Counted from the first letter of the stretch, positions 47,101-58,627 are shown. The stretch is 64,000 bases of DNA from Amyelois transitella (GCF_032362555.1 NC_083506.1:9967501-10031500); one strand, 5' to 3'. Notes: a model not told the origin generated them from the sequence alone. A program made the numbers and translations.

Positions 47101-48090
47101 GACTATTTATTACAGTTACAGCACGCGATATAAAAACATGTAGGTTCAGAATTCGTTATTTTGTATTGAACTTTTCATCGTATCTGAGATTCAGCATCGA
47201 CGTGCGAGTGTGGAGTGTGGTCTCTAGAGAAATCTAACTCTGTCGCAGAGCATGTCACCCGTATCAAATTTAATCAACATATAGATGGTGGGAAATTTAA
47301 AATGTACACCGAAGTTTTAAAAATGTATGTGTGGCCGGCCTATTAGTTATTGAACCTAGTTGACAACAGAGAAATGTGAGAACATTGATATTACTTAGCT
47401 TTATTTATTATCAACCAGTTTCCTGCTTCTTAAATCGGGAGTCTTTCAATCAGTTAAAATGAGATTCCGGAATCCAGAATTCTACCCGATTGAGAGCAAA
47501 CTTTGCATAAGTTCTCATGAATTCGCATTTCGCACGCTCCAAGAATCACACAAACTTATGGATTATACTAGAGCTATTTAGACTGTACTTGGGATGTTCA
47601 AAACTGCTGGAAATTATTTGTTAGATTAATAATATTATACAAAACTAGCTTTCGCCTGCGGTTTCATCCGCGTAAAATGTCTTCCGCCGTACTCCACGCC
47701 GCCGTTTCGACGTACAATGGAAAATCAGGATCATGGTCACAGATGCAACCCGGGCTTTCCCCAGAGAAGTGAAGATGTAACGTAGGCCATCGGCAATAGG
47801 ACAAGAGCTTCATGTTTATAATAACTTACCGTACAACAACACGTTAGCACAATGAGGAATCCTTGCACAGCGCCCGCCGTGCCCACAACCCACGTTAGAC
47901 GGATGAAGAGGATTACACCGAAGATGTTCTGGATGCAGGGGAGGTAGACCCCTATGAGAGTGCCCATACGGGCGGGGGGCGCAGGCTTAGCGGCATCAGG
48001 ATCTGCCGCGGACGCTGTTGGAATCGTGTTGGAGTAGTCCGCCAGAGAACTAAGGAATGTTGAAGCTCGAGGTCGGTCCTCGATTTCTTC
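35145..48090 (-). CDS. kcc: K-Cl cotransporter (SLC12A4-7 type), 5' end not found
   Basis: Eighteen exons on minus: 47830-48090, 46625-46810, 45502-45737, 44865-45018, 44503-44689, 44152-44308, 43736-43948, 43309-43488, 43078-43197, 42625-42818, 42239-42407, 41951-42152, 41516-41731, 40998-41105, 39458-39607, 36390-36568, 35813-35952 and 35145-35236: 3144 nt, 1047 residues in one frame. It exports K+ and Cl- together across the plasma membrane. Transport core: [87 protein letters not shown]; cytosolic tail: [34 protein letters not shown] (the Thr is a WNK-pathway phosphosite in mammalian KCCs) and the typical end [11 protein letters not shown]. The large loop after TM5 has NVTG, NNTC and NVS glycosylation sites. 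The first visible exon starts [13 protein letters not shown] in phase 0, so an upstream start exon exists. The 5' boundary of 36568 rests on frame and TTAG only. Confidence 0.92.
35512..35728 (-). pseudogene. Two relic copies of a kcc exon next to the functional one
   Basis: 35613-35728 resembles the functional exon at 35813-35952. It reads [20 protein letters not shown] then [14 protein letters not shown], against [20 protein letters not shown] and so on, with no stop in 34 codons. Its donor (AATAGTTATT) and acceptor (ATTAGGG, wrong phase) are poor, and its 5' third is missing. A shorter third piece at 35512-35548 (TAATGCTAACAATAGGACTT, CCTTTCAAACTT) matches the intron-exon border at 35802-35835. 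Confidence 0.75.
37841..39096 (+). CDS. LINE reverse transcriptase, C-terminal two thirds
   Basis: About 418 codons open to TGA. RT motifs in order: [20 protein letters not shown], then [20 protein letters not shown] (first catalytic Asp), [37 protein letters not shown] (the YADD core), [11 protein letters not shown] and [15 protein letters not shown] (thumb). After it [50 protein letters not shown] and ...[11 protein letters not shown]. The post-RT tail and microsatellite 3' end fit the RTE clade; I cannot exclude a neighbouring clade. Without the endonuclease it cannot move by itself. The frame continues into flanking host sequence upstream by chance. Confidence 0.85.
37841..39123 (+). mobile_element. 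5'-truncated RTE-like LINE, apparently recent
   Basis: A perfect 12-bp target duplication TTCAGAAATCTA flanks it (37829-37840 and 39124-39135). It ends in (ATGT)n and carries one open reverse transcriptase frame (37841-39096). It is inserted antisense in the kcc intron between exons 39458 and 36568. The 5' half (endonuclease and RT N-terminus) is missing, as usual for LINE insertions. Confidence 0.92.
40620..40670 (-). CDS. kcc: Candidate 51-nt cassette exon of kcc
   Basis: Between exons 40998-41105 and 39458-39607, both phase 0 at their facing ends, the minus strand has AACACAG, then a 51-nt open segment [17 protein letters not shown], then GTAAAC. Inclusion would add 17 residues to the cytosolic tail without changing frame. 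Composition is coding-like and differs from the AT-rich intron. Not part of the 1047-residue model. Evidence is splice signals, phase and composition only. Confidence 0.4.
41823..41906. repeat. Two identical 38-bp near-perfect palindromes in tandem
   Basis: Each unit (41823-41860 and 41869-41906) has 18-bp arms TCACGTCATATATAGATA around a 2-nt TG centre. They are 8 bases apart within a 219-bp kcc intron. Confidence 0.9.
45160..45310. repeat. Probable transposon fragment in a kcc intron
   Basis: GC-rich block with CCTCCCGGGTCCCTCC, TACCCGGGAGAGTGTGGGAC, CCACCAGTGTGCTAGCCTAC and CCCCTCCGGTGTGCCCTTC, unlike the rest of the intron. The family is not certain. Confidence 0.4.
45895..46030 (-). repeat. 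LINE/SINE 3' tail in reverse orientation
   Basis: GAATACCCTTTATTGCATA followed by GGTACAAAAGGCGGCCTTAT and TCCAGGCGGAAGAGAT. On minus this ends with a GCAATAAAGGGTATTC signal, a common lepidopteran retroposon tail. Confidence 0.5.
47641..47715 (+). repeat. Common lepidopteran repeat end (ACTAGCTTTCGCCTGCGG)
   Basis: AAAACTAGCTTTCGCCTGCG then GTTTCATCCGCGTAAAATG: the frequent 'CTAGC...CGCGG' terminus of short dispersed lepidopteran repeats, truncated here. Confidence 0.5.
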
Positions 48091-50335
48091 CTGTAATAGA
48101 AACACCATTTAAACTTTCTTGATTATTCGATAATTATTATTAACATCTTTGTTACTAAGGTTATTAATTTTTTTATAGATTAAGATAAATTATTACAGAC
48201 AGTGCTGTGTTGGCTACGTACACCTAACCTTTCAAAACTTATACTGTATAACTTTATATTAAGAAACCTATCTATTATGCATAGACAAACATTGAATGGG
48301 TTAAGCTGAAACTGGAGGTGGTTTCATAATTGAAGTGTTTAATAATTAGTTTAAGCCGATGAACGAATTAATAACTTTAAAGGTCTGTTGATGTTATCTA
48401 TTAGGTATGTGGGGTTAGATTAATGTAGAATGAGAAACTCATTTCTCACAAGCAGCTGTGAAATAAAAATCTGTAGAAAGTAGGATTGGCCTGTAAGAAT
48501 CTTGATTAATAGTCCTAAATCGGAATATTTTTCCGATTTTTTAAGTAGTCCCCATAGAAAAGTATCCACTATCTATGTGGCCTACTGTACCTACTTGAAA
48601 CATTATACACCCTACTTTACGACCTGAAAGTGTTTCCTGTGTATAAAGCTAAGCCGCATTATCGACAGTTCGCCTTAATCCTAATCCCGTCTCCAGAATT
48701 GCCTTGAGAGCACCGCTGGCTTCTATTTGAATTCGAATCACGTAGCTCACGTAAAATACATTCGGCAGGCGAGAAAGAAACTTCGGAAGCTGTAGGTGTG
48801 TGTTCACTAGCTGAGCCAGGGTTACGTAATAACGGTTTTATTTACCACCAACCTACCGCCCACGTCATTATCCCGATCTTAAGCAATTAGCATTGTTAGG
48901 AAGAGTAGAGGATCATTGTTATACTTTACATAGGTACATTTATATTATGTAGCTCTATTGTTTATACTGCTAAAAGAGTTGATGAAGGTAAAAAAAATTA
49001 CCATTTATTTTGACAAATACTTCAATAAGTATAGTATACGTTTATTTATTTCTGAAGAAGAACACATGAGTTTGCTTGTTAAAATTCATATACTGTACGG
49101 TTAAGATGTATTTACGTGGGCAGAATTTGTAATTTTTGTTAAACCTTGGTATCGTATGGGTGCCTCGTTTGATTGCATCAAATTTTGTATCGGAATCGAT
49201 GGTTTTTGGGCTTGGCCAAGTATTCTGTTTTGCTAAGGCTTGTACGTATAAGTTTGTACTTTCAAAACTTTTAGGAGCCTCTAGAACGTCCGTGAGTTAC
49301 AGTTAAGTGTGTATACTTCTGGCAACCTGGTTATTATAATCATATACTATGTGTTTACCTAACATAAACAGTCCTTTAAATAACAGAACATATATCAGAT
49401 GTGTATCACGACACCAGCGGAACGAAATGCGCGCTCGTATTTTATTTACGCGCCATTTGCATCGCTCGGCGCTCAGCGTTACATCGTTTCACGAAGGGCG
49501 CGCCACTCGACGGTAAGGCGGATCGTTCAGAAATACACCTACCGTGAAATGCAGGTGGGAAGAAATTCAAGCGAATTATCTGCGGTCTATAACTGTTTTT
49601 TTTTATTTATTATCAATTCACGTTTGGATTTATACGGCTTTAGGTCCTACTTATTTCTGAAGATTTTTTTTGGTGGAACAAGTGAAGCCATTATGGTAAA
49701 AGGTTTGTAAAAAATATTTATAAGTGTTATCATCATCCTCTTGGCTTTCTCACGTTTGCGTCGTGACGTAATAAGATATTTTATTATTTCAATTAGCTTT
49801 TTATAATTGTTAACTTATATTTCATCTGCAAGAGTTTTAGAGTCTTGAGGTTGGGAGCGTAGAAATTTCAGTAAGAGGTAGCAAGAGAAGGATGGATAAA
49901 AGAGACAGGATGGACAAAAGAGTGAATGTCTCAAAGCAAAGGGCGGTCATGCAATACGTGTTGCGTGGCATTTGAATAGAAGCGCAAAAGTTTAGTTCAA
50001 TACATTCAGCGATAAGCCTCTGAATTTCTATGTGAGGGAATTACGTTCATAGCTCGGCTCGAGCAGACAGGTCATTAGCGCTGATTGCAAGTTTGGTAAC
50101 AAGCTCAAAGTGACGGCACTCACAACTTGCAGTAATCAAGCGATTTATCACGGAGTACGTTTGTCAAGCCTCGTCTGCTTCAGGTGATTAGCAAGAGATT
50201 TACAAGTAAATTTATGTTAAATTAAGTAGGTTTTAAAGACGAGGTTTTTCGGAGGGTGTTTCTTTTTTGTTTTAGGCGATTTATTACCTTATAGCTGAAG
50301 TAGAATTAACATTATGGGAAAATAATAAAAATAAT

Positions 50336-50536
50336 TAAAGCTGAAAACAAAACATTGGTTTTCATGTCGAAAATTTCAAAACAACATGCGTTGCGATAGT
50401 CCTAGAAACGTTTCAATGCGATCAACCAATGTATTTAATGTGACTGGGATTATGAATATGGCCCTTGGAATCCAGCAATTATCCTAAACACGGCATTATA
50501 CGTTTTCCGAGCAATAAAGAAACGGTTATAGGCGAA
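50336..50536 (+). repeat. Diverged relative of 53152-53300
   Basis: Shared blocks in the same order: AAGCTGAAAACAAA, CATTGGTTTTCATGTC, GTTGCGAT, CCTAAACACGGCATTATACG, GAGCAATAAAGAAACGGTTA. The copy at 50336 has about 50 extra bases before CCTAAACACGG. Confidence 0.75.
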
Positions 50537-51914
50537 AGCTCGCAATTTATCACTGGAGCTTTTTTCCTATTTGTTTTCATTTGTCTTGCCGCCATTATTC
50601 GCCACTTTATTTGGGATTCGGAATTCCAGTCTGTTAGGATTGCGAACGTAATGAAGTCCTTTGTTCGCTTTGTGGCCTGACAGAACGAATGCGGCTCTGT
50701 TTAAAATACTTATTTACATTTAATCTATTCCTGGGCTTTGAATATATATTGCACGGAATTACTAATCCAAATCCGAGTTTGTGATCCAACATGTGTTGAA
50801 CAAGTGGAACTTAGAACAAGTTTTGAAGTTATATGTGTACATTTAACCTTAAGGAAACTTTTTGTAACGTCAAATCCCAAGGAAATGGGAGAATATTTTT
50901 TTCTTTACAATGAAATTTGTTTCGCTATATCTTATCTGAAAATGTCGCATATTTGGTTGTTCCTCAATTACTAATCCTTAATTTAAAAACCACTGTACTG
51001 ATCGCCTTACGTAGTTCTACGTTTGATCAATACACCGGATACGTCAGGAGAATCATCTAAAAAATAAAAAGTTCAATCTAACCGTAACATTAAAATGATT
51101 TTGGTGGAGACGCTTTTAGACTACGATATAGGTAAATTTTTGTGATTGGGGATAAATATAATACTCAGATTTATAGAGACATCCAATTTGTTCATAATTA
51201 GAACAGTAACTACAGCAATGCAGTCTCTAAGCCGAGAATTGTTCAGAATTCCACCGTAGAAACCTGGCTTCATTTCACTAACAATAAAACCAAGAAATAA
51301 AACAGATAGCCACACACGCCTCGCTCCATTAGGAAATTAAATGGATACACGCCGCAGAAAGCTAATAAAGTTTGCTGCATACACTGTGACCGTAGACTTC
51401 ATTTGTAAATGACATGCGTTATGTATACTTAGGTGCAGTGATAATTAAATGTTGTTTTGCATTATTGAGTAACTGATACACTGTGACAAATATACATATA
51501 TTGTACGTTCCATAGGTAAAGTAGCTAGTCCCAAGAGAACGGGATATTTCCTTTTACATGGGCGTGTCATGGTCGGATTCGATTCGCTATAATGCTACAT
51601 TTTGATTCGGTCTTAAAAAGAATAACTAATATAACATTAACATTTGGTGCAAGTGTCTACATCATCTTTGCTTTCATATGAAAAATTAATAATTATATTC
51701 ACAATACACTTTTTATTATTTGATTACTAAATCTAAAATAACATTGTTCGCCCTGACATTTTTTCAAAACAAAACTTTCAAGAACACCCATTGCGCATTC
51801 CAAAGAGTTTGCGGCTACCAAAATTTGCAGAAATTTGAATCCGACTGATCCGAAGGCCCTTGACCCCTTTAAGACTTTTAAAGCAACTCCCCGCATTCCT
51901 TATTGACGAGACAC

Positions 51915-52010
51915 TCCACGTCAGCCTTCGAGCTTGCCCTCACAGTGGAGAGTGGCCTTAAGAGTGCTCACAGACAATCCGATCAAGGCTGCAGAGCAGA
52001 CGAATCAAGA
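51915..52010 (+). repeat. Local repeat block, first of three copies
   Basis: GCTTGCCCTCACAGTGGAGA, GTGGCCTTAAGAGTGCTCAC, AGACAATCCGATCAAGGCTG. Related copies at 52390-52490 and 53375-53450, all on plus; the latter two end in AATATCCGCT. Confidence 0.7.
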
Positions 52011-53529
52011 ATATAAGTTATATCCTATATAATATAACTGAAACATGAGCTGTCATGGATCACCAAGCTTTCACGAAAAGGGGATAATTAAGGATGAAGC
52101 AAAAAAGTACGCCATGGAAAGGGGTGTGATTATACATATTATGATTTATGACTTGCTATAATATTTTTGATAAATTTTAAATACCGATAAAGACAAGAAA
52201 TATCACCTCACCCATTAGAATAAATTATAGTTTTAAAGCTTGAAACATAAAAAAAAAATAATGACGTGACTTAGCTCTCGATATTGACGAAAGAATTCAT
52301 ACTTTAAAGCCGTAGAAACTTTAATTTTATATTGTAAGATAAATAAACTGAGACTATTACACTTAAATCAATTCGAATAAAGACTCTTAGCCTTGCCCTC
52401 AGAGTGGAGAGCGGCCTTAAGTAGAGTGCTCACAGACAAGACAAGCCGATCAAGGCCGCAGCCAAACCAATATCCGCTAGTATAGGTGTGGAATTAAGTA
52501 GTTCTAACTTAGCTAGGTCTTGTTCATGGGTGTTTGGTATGGTACTTTGTGCAACGTACCATACATACCGTATCTTGCCTTTTATATACGTATGTATTTT
52601 TACTGTTTTAAGGACAATGCAACCCAAAAGGACACTATCTATATGGACAGTCGTCTGGATTAATCCCAACACAAACAATGATTCCAGATTCAAAGCTAAA
52701 ACGACGACAGAAGGTGTAAAAATGTTTACATTTTTTTTGAACAAGTGGTTTAAGGACACATTATTAAGTGTTTCGAGACTAGTTTATCAAATCCACAGGC
52801 ATAACCATACCTATCGACAACGTACCAATGAATCTGCTCATATACTATATCCCTGACTTGATCCCATAAGGGGAAGACAGAGCCGGTGCTTACAAGAATT
52901 GAAGACTAGTTTAGCTAGATAAGTAATATAATTAAGATCCACAGATAGATTGCTACATCAACGCCCAAAAGAAACCCAAGTTCATATTTTTTTATCCTTA
53001 TATCTTGATATTTTTTTATAATCTGCGTGGAAAGAGAAACAGCTGGCAGGGAGGGAGGATAATACATACATATAAAATCTCCTCTGTTTCACAGCACTTG
53101 ACTTCAGAGAAATGTATGATGTAGAATTCACTTTATGTGAAAATAAAGTTTAAGCTGAAAACAAACCATTGGTTTTCATGTCAAAAATTACGAAACAACA
53201 TGAGTTGCGATTGTCCTGGAAACGTTTTATGTGATCAACTAATGCCTAAACACGGCATTATACGTTTTCTGAGCAATAAAGAAACGGTTATAGTCGACCT
53301 AGAGATTTAATATATAGCATGTAGAGTCGAGTTCAGAGAAAGAAAGAGAGAGAAGATGAGACATATGCCTTGGCCCCGCTGGAGTGCTTCGAGACAATCC
53401 GATCAAGGCTGCAACCGAACTAATATCCGCTGGGAGGTATGCAATTAACTGCTAGCCATGTGTGGGCAGCAGATATTAATAAATGGGAATATTGTCACGT
53501 GTTACCATACATATATATATCACAGCTAT

Positions 53530-53645
53530 TGACGTCTACGAGGTAGACAGAGCCAACAGCCTTAAAAAGACTGAATGGCCACGTTCAGCTGCACACTAAA
53601 ATAGTGACAGGTTGCTGACCATCGTCTAAAAGACAAATCTCAAAG
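53530..53645 (-). repeat. Reverse copy of the dispersed lepidopteran repeat
   Basis: GACGTCTACGAGGTAGACAG, AGCCAACAGCCTTAAAAAGA, TGGCCACGTTCAGCTG, AGTGACAGGTTGCTGACC. A second fragment follows at about 53665-53770 (ACGGGGTGGACAAAGCCAAC). Also present in the second copy, about 6421 bases on. Confidence 0.7.
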
Positions 53646-54234
53646 ACATAAATGTACCACGGCTTGTACGGATACGGGGTGGACAAAGCCAACAGTTCCG
53701 AAAAAACTCGTTAGGCATCTGAATGGATGTCTAAGTGACGAATTTGAGACTAAGATAGTAACAGTTTTATGAAGATAATTAAGAAAAGTCTTAAGTTAAT
53801 ATTTTAAAATATTTTTTTGTTATGTATAAGTCAAACGTGTTCATTATCTACTAAAACTACTTCTCCTAACTTATCAAGTAATTCAGTGTCAAGATTCCGG
53901 AGAAATACATACATAATCCAATTTTCCAAGTAGTAAGTATATATAATTTCTGATAACTTCGTCAAGTAAACAACAGTAGTTAGTTAATTAAAGTTGTATT
54001 ATATGGGTGTTAGCCTGATTTTCACTACGGCCTAATTGAATCATAAGTATCTTTAATAAGTTAAGTTATCGGGACGGTCGACCTGTCGGGCTATTACAAG
54101 ATCCAACACATTTAGAAAATTTATTTTAAAATTAAAAAAGCATTAGATTTTATCTGAAAATACAACATATGTAAGATGTGTCGGTCAATAATTGTCGTAT
54201 GGTTTCCGACAGTTTATATTTGGATAAGTCTATG

Positions 54235-54400
54235 GAGTAGGTATTTCTCATTGATGTCGTAATATGCGACTAAGGAAAAGGCTAATAAACTTGGGATTCT
54301 TCTTGTAGGCGATGGGCTAGTAATCTGTCACTATTTGAATTTCGATTTCATCATTAAGCCATACAGCTCTGTGTTCCTCGCAAAGGATACAGTTAGTTTA
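54235..54400 (+). repeat. Copy of the dispersed lepidopteran repeat
   Basis: TTGATGTCGTAATATGCGAC, ATAAACTTGGGATTCTTCTT, GTAGGCGATGGGCTAGTAAT, CTGTCACTATTTGAATTTCG and AAGCCATACAGCT, in the order of the reference at 5480-5745. Repeated in the second copy. Confidence 0.75.
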
Positions 54401-54769
54401 GCTTACTAAGTTAGTTTACTTATTTAGATTTAGTAAAAAAAAACCCGCAAAAACCCGTGATAATGAGTAAGTCAAGGGAGAGACCTGCCCCATTATTTAG
54501 GACAACCGAAATAACATAGCCAAGTTATTTAGGTTCGTAGGCTGTCGGATTAAGGCCTAACACGCGTGATTGATCTTGCGTAAAGTGCTTGAAAAATCTG
54601 TAGGGCGTACCTTTTTGGTTTAATAAAAAAATCTCCAATCGATGTTTATTAAGGGTAGGATATAGAGAGAGAATTATTTAAATAGAAACATATCCCTTAA
54701 CATTTTCAGAATGTTAATTGTCATGAAAAGCGTGAGAACCACCTGAATGTCTTCTATCTAAATCACTAC

Positions 54770-54965
54770 ATAGTATAAAACAAAGTCGCTCATTTTGTCT
54801 GTAGTCCCTTCGTATGCATAAAACTTTAAAACTACGCAACGGATTTTGATGCGGTTTTCACTAATAGAAAGAGTATTTTCTCCGACAGGTTTTTATATAT
54901 AATTGAAATACATTGAAACTATATTAGCTGAGTTATAGCGATTTATGTCCAAGAAGTCAGAAAAA
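54770..54965 (+). repeat. Common lepidopteran repeat with 'ACTACGCAACGGATTTTGAT'
   Basis: ATAAAACAAAGTCGCTCATT, TCTGTAGTCCCTTCGTATGC, TTTAAAACTACGCAACGGAT, TTTGATGCGGTTTTCACTAA: a block very widespread in moth and butterfly genomes (recall, not checked). Repeated in the second copy. Confidence 0.6.
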
Positions 54966-55584
54966 AAATCTAATTGAAGATTACATTTGTGCGTGCGCCG
55001 CTTATACCGTTGGATACAAGTAAGAACAATGTATAGCAAAAACATTGGTCTTTATTAGTTCTACAAAAAAGTCCGCGATGACATATATCCAGCTTTTTTA
55101 TTTAAGTCACAAAAACTACTTTTCTGTATTAAAAAAACATTTAATTCGTTGGGTGATGTTTAACTGGTGATATAACCAATAATACATATATCCTTATCAA
55201 AATAAGTAAGTTCATCATCACGAGCATTTAATTTAGATTATTTTTGCAGTTTACAGTGTGTTATTTAGACATATAGTTTAGGAGATATCACGATATTAGT
55301 ATTGCGGCACGGTACGGGCCGGCCGCGGCGGCGGGGGCAGCGTCCCTATAAAAACGGTACATAAAAAATAAATAATATTAAAAAGTAGGTACTACGACTT
55401 TGATCTATACATATAAGACAAAAAAAATCTGTACATTACTTAAATATTTTTTCCAAAAACTGATAGGGGGGGGGGCGATCAAAGAAGAGTCACAGAAACC
55501 AAAAAACATTTTAATATTTTAAACGCGGTTAAGGGAAAGAGAAGTTATTGTGAATTGAAAATTAGTATCCAATATGTGTTGGTG

Positions 55585-55760
55585 CGTTGACTGTATTTGT
55601 CGAAGTAGCGGGATACACGCAAACGAAGTTGCGCGGGTCAGCTAGTATATGTATAAAAGAGTGCACTGACTGACCGATTGACTGAACTATTGAAGCAAAA
55701 CCCTAACCGCTTGACCTAGAGATTCAATATATAGTATGTAGGTTGTTTATTTGGGCTAAG
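55585..55760 (-). repeat. Lepidopteran repeat ending GTTGCGCGGGTCAGCTAGT
   Basis: GTAGCGGGATACACGCAAAC, GAAGTTGCGCGGGTCAGCTA, then GTATAAAAGAGTGCACTGAC, TGACCGATTGACTGAAC and CCGCTTGACCTAGAGATTCA. The last blocks also occur as a short piece at 53298-53330. Repeated in the second copy. Confidence 0.6.
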
Positions 55761-57729
55761 GCATTAGTGACCCTTTTAAGAAGTGAACTCACTCCAGTTT
55801 CGGATCATATTTAGAACGGCAGTTTATAATAAAAATAACAAAATAATAACGAAAAAGACGCGTGGTAATGTATATTTTATATGTACGTACAGTCGCCTGC
55901 AGATAAACTTAAATACCCTTTGGTTTTTTTTTGTATGAATAGGTTATGTTTCTCATATATCTCATACTGTACTTAATAAAATAAATTTTACAGCGCTGGG
56001 TAACATATAAACACACTATATGGCAGAGAATGCTTTTAGCATTAAGTTCACCTGCTGTAGCTTTAAGGCTCAATAAATATCTTATGTTTTCATTTCCACA
56101 AAATCCATTAACAAAATACATATATGGATAAAACAATATATCGTTTTTCCTGAGCACGACAAAAATATCCCCGCGGGGTGTATTCTCGATTACCTGATAA
56201 TGTTTGTGATGTATTATTATACGCACTGGCTTTTAGTCAAATATATACTACTTACTTGAAATATTGTTTAGCTATGTTTAGTAAATCTATTTTTAAGACT
56301 ACTATAATCTTCATTTAAAGATATAAATTAAAATAATAATGAGTTGATAATTTCGATGATCGATAGTGTAGTAAGTACCAAGCGACAACACTAGTGGACA
56401 ATACCAATTCATTTATTCTTCTTAAAATGCATTTTTCAGTGTGGTAAAACTTAAAAAAATATCCAATCCAATATTTACAAAAAAGAAATAATTTACTAGT
56501 ATAACGAACAAAGACAGAATTTACAAGTGAATCCCATCGAGTGACTATAAAATGCGGTCGAATGCTGTTGTAGTGTAGTTTCCGATGACGTAACGTTTCA
56601 AATCACGGACTGTTCAGTGAAGTAATGGCGGGCGAAAGAAATCCGTAATTGAGTCACGTAGTTGTACCGCCATTGATTTATAAAACTAACATTTCGCGTC
56701 AGTACGAGCCGTGCTCCGAGAGAACATTATTTATATTAGCAAGGCAGTATTTCTCGTTAATACTAAATGATTTAGGTCCATTGATATCTGAATACAGATT
56801 ACACAAAATCACGCCTCTTTCTGTTTTGTGGTTCATGGCACTGTATAGAGTAGGAGTTCTTTAGCACGGATGTTACAGACATACATTTTGTTACGTCTTA
56901 TTTGTCTTATATTCTACATAGAGGCATATGTCTTATATAAATAGTAAAATATATATGTAGAGTCACATGAAGGTTCTGCGTTTATGAAATTTTCATCCGA
57001 ACCACGCATTACCGGGTAAGTCGCAGAAATGGCGTGTGAATTATAAAGGAGTAAGAAATGTGGTGGCGGATAACTAGAGCCGCGCAGGTGTGTTTTTACC
57101 TTTATTTTTAAGGCTTGACACATACATACTCCCATGCAAAATAAACATCGTGTTATGTCACATACTATTATTTGCCCTTCCTGCTGAACGTGGCTTATGA
57201 GTCGTTAGGAGATTGCTGACACTGCCTTCCTTGTGTTAAATGTGCTATATATTTTATGTGTACCAGCTACTTCTAAAACTGTAAACTTGAAAAATTTAGA
57301 AATTTTCTGACTATTCGACCGAGTTGCACCGACCGTGGTCACAGGATGGCTAAAAAACGGTATGTTCGTGTTAATTCAGCTAAGTTTGCATACATTAATA
57401 ACCATTCAGTCTATCTCTAAATCTCGGCTAATAAGCGAAACGTGACCTTCTACTTCTTTGGGAACAAAGACTTTAAATATGTGAGTAATAATAATACTTT
57501 TAACTGTATTTGACAAAGGGATTCAAAATATGAGAGAAGTAAAAATAAGGTGGTAAGTTATCTAAAGATTTTTTATAAAATAGTTTTGTCACGAAACAAT
57601 AAGTCCTAAGAAGATAGTTTGCCAAAATCCTGAAAAATTTCATCACATACCACAAATTTTATTTGGGAATGCAAATATGTTATCGAGCGAAGCGGGCAGG
57701 CCGAGCCAATCGAGTAAGAAATTGGAGTG

Positions 57730-57785
57730 CTACGAGCGTAGGTAACGAGCTACGAATGGTCTACGGTGCTACGAATCCGCTACGA
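57730..57785 (+). repeat. CTACGA array 1
   Basis: CTACGA at 57730, 57750, 57769 and 57780, plus CTACGG at 57761; steps are 20, 11, 8 and 11 bases. Confidence 0.85.
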
Positions 57786-58211
57786 CGAGGCTCACTGATT
57801 TGCCTGGTAGCTTATAAAACCGATATTTGGGAAAATAATACCTGTGTGTATAACACAAGTTTTTGCGGGGGTATTAGTAGTAGCCTATGTTACTTCTGAA
57901 GGTTTTGTCTCTGTGTCAAATATCATGAAGTCGGTGTAGAATTTTTTTTATTTATTCGTTAAAAACGAATGTATGGATTCAAATTTTATCGTGATAAGTA
58001 AATTAGGAAAACCTTTCTGTTAGTTGCAGATTAGGTTCAAAATTTTATTAATTTTAGACCAACTAAAATATGTATAAGAAAAAATAAATTCTATTATATA
58101 TATACTTTTTTTTCATTTTAACTAAGTCATCTGACACTAATCGTTGGCTTACTAAATTTAGGATTCCCTGAACCAGCTTCTATTCGAAGACACGCAATCG
58201 GATGTCTATGT

Positions 58212-58269
58212 CTACGATGCTACGAGAGCGCTACGACATTGCTACGAAAGCGCTACGACGGGTCTACGA
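58212..58269 (+). repeat. CTACGA array 2, 11-bp period
   Basis: CTACGA at 58212, 58220, 58231, 58242, 58253 and 58264; steps are 8, 11, 11, 11 and 11 bases. The bases between vary, with G or T before each hexamer. Confidence 0.9.
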
Positions 58270-58627
58270 ATAGTCTATGTAGCAGTAGTAATACGTTCCT
58301 AACCCAATTTCAATAAGGCGCTCAATTTATTCCGTTTCCTCACGGAATACCCTTTAATCCCGGGCTTAAATTGCAGCGCCTCGGTTATTTCTAGCATGTT
58401 CGATTTAGAAGCACGAATTTAAATCAGACTCGTGTTTCTTAGGAAAAGTACGAATTGGGTTGTGAACTTAGTGTGTTGATACCGTGCTAAAACAACAGCG
58501 AGACAAGTCAATACACGGAAATAACTATAAACATTTGTAAGAAAATCTAGAGAGTAAAGGCATAGTCAATTTACTTATGGTTGTAGGGGATACCAAATAA
58601 CACGAATACTATTTATAAATAATACCT

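Larger units (their letters stand above)
48091..52204. other. Region upstream of kcc without recognised coding sequence
   Basis: The kcc start exon and promoter should lie here or beyond the right edge. A GC-rich patch at about 49400-49560 (ATGCGCGCTCGT, CGCTCGGCGCTCAGCG, GGGCGCGCCACTCGACGG) is the best promoter or first-exon candidate. No open frame joins in phase with EEIEDRPRA. Confidence 0.4.
52205..58627. repeat. First copy of a large direct duplication
   Basis: From ACCTCACCCATTAGAATAAA at 52205 the sequence repeats at 58628, and matches up to the window end (about 57580 against 64000). Differences seen: a 4-base indel near 52808, a G-run of 10 against 12 (55464), single-base changes near 56652, 57495 and 57579. 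If the repeat is head to tail, the unit is about 6423 bp and ends at 58627; only 52205 to about 57580 can be checked here. Small frames inside (for example 52430-52759 and 55909-56226, both minus) are duplicated too, but have no recognisable domain. Confidence 0.9.

Noticed and set aside
49399-49710. 103-codon plus frame in the GC-rich patch
   Set aside because: No domain; more likely promoter or 5' UTR DNA of kcc on the other strand.
52430-52856. Overlapping frames on both strands (109 and 122 codons), repeated in copy 2
   Set aside because: One copy has a 4-base indel that changes the plus frame end, and neither has coding character or domains.
55909-56226. 105-codon minus frame, also at 62330-62647
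   Set aside because: Identity of the copies reflects the recent duplication, not selection; no domain seen.
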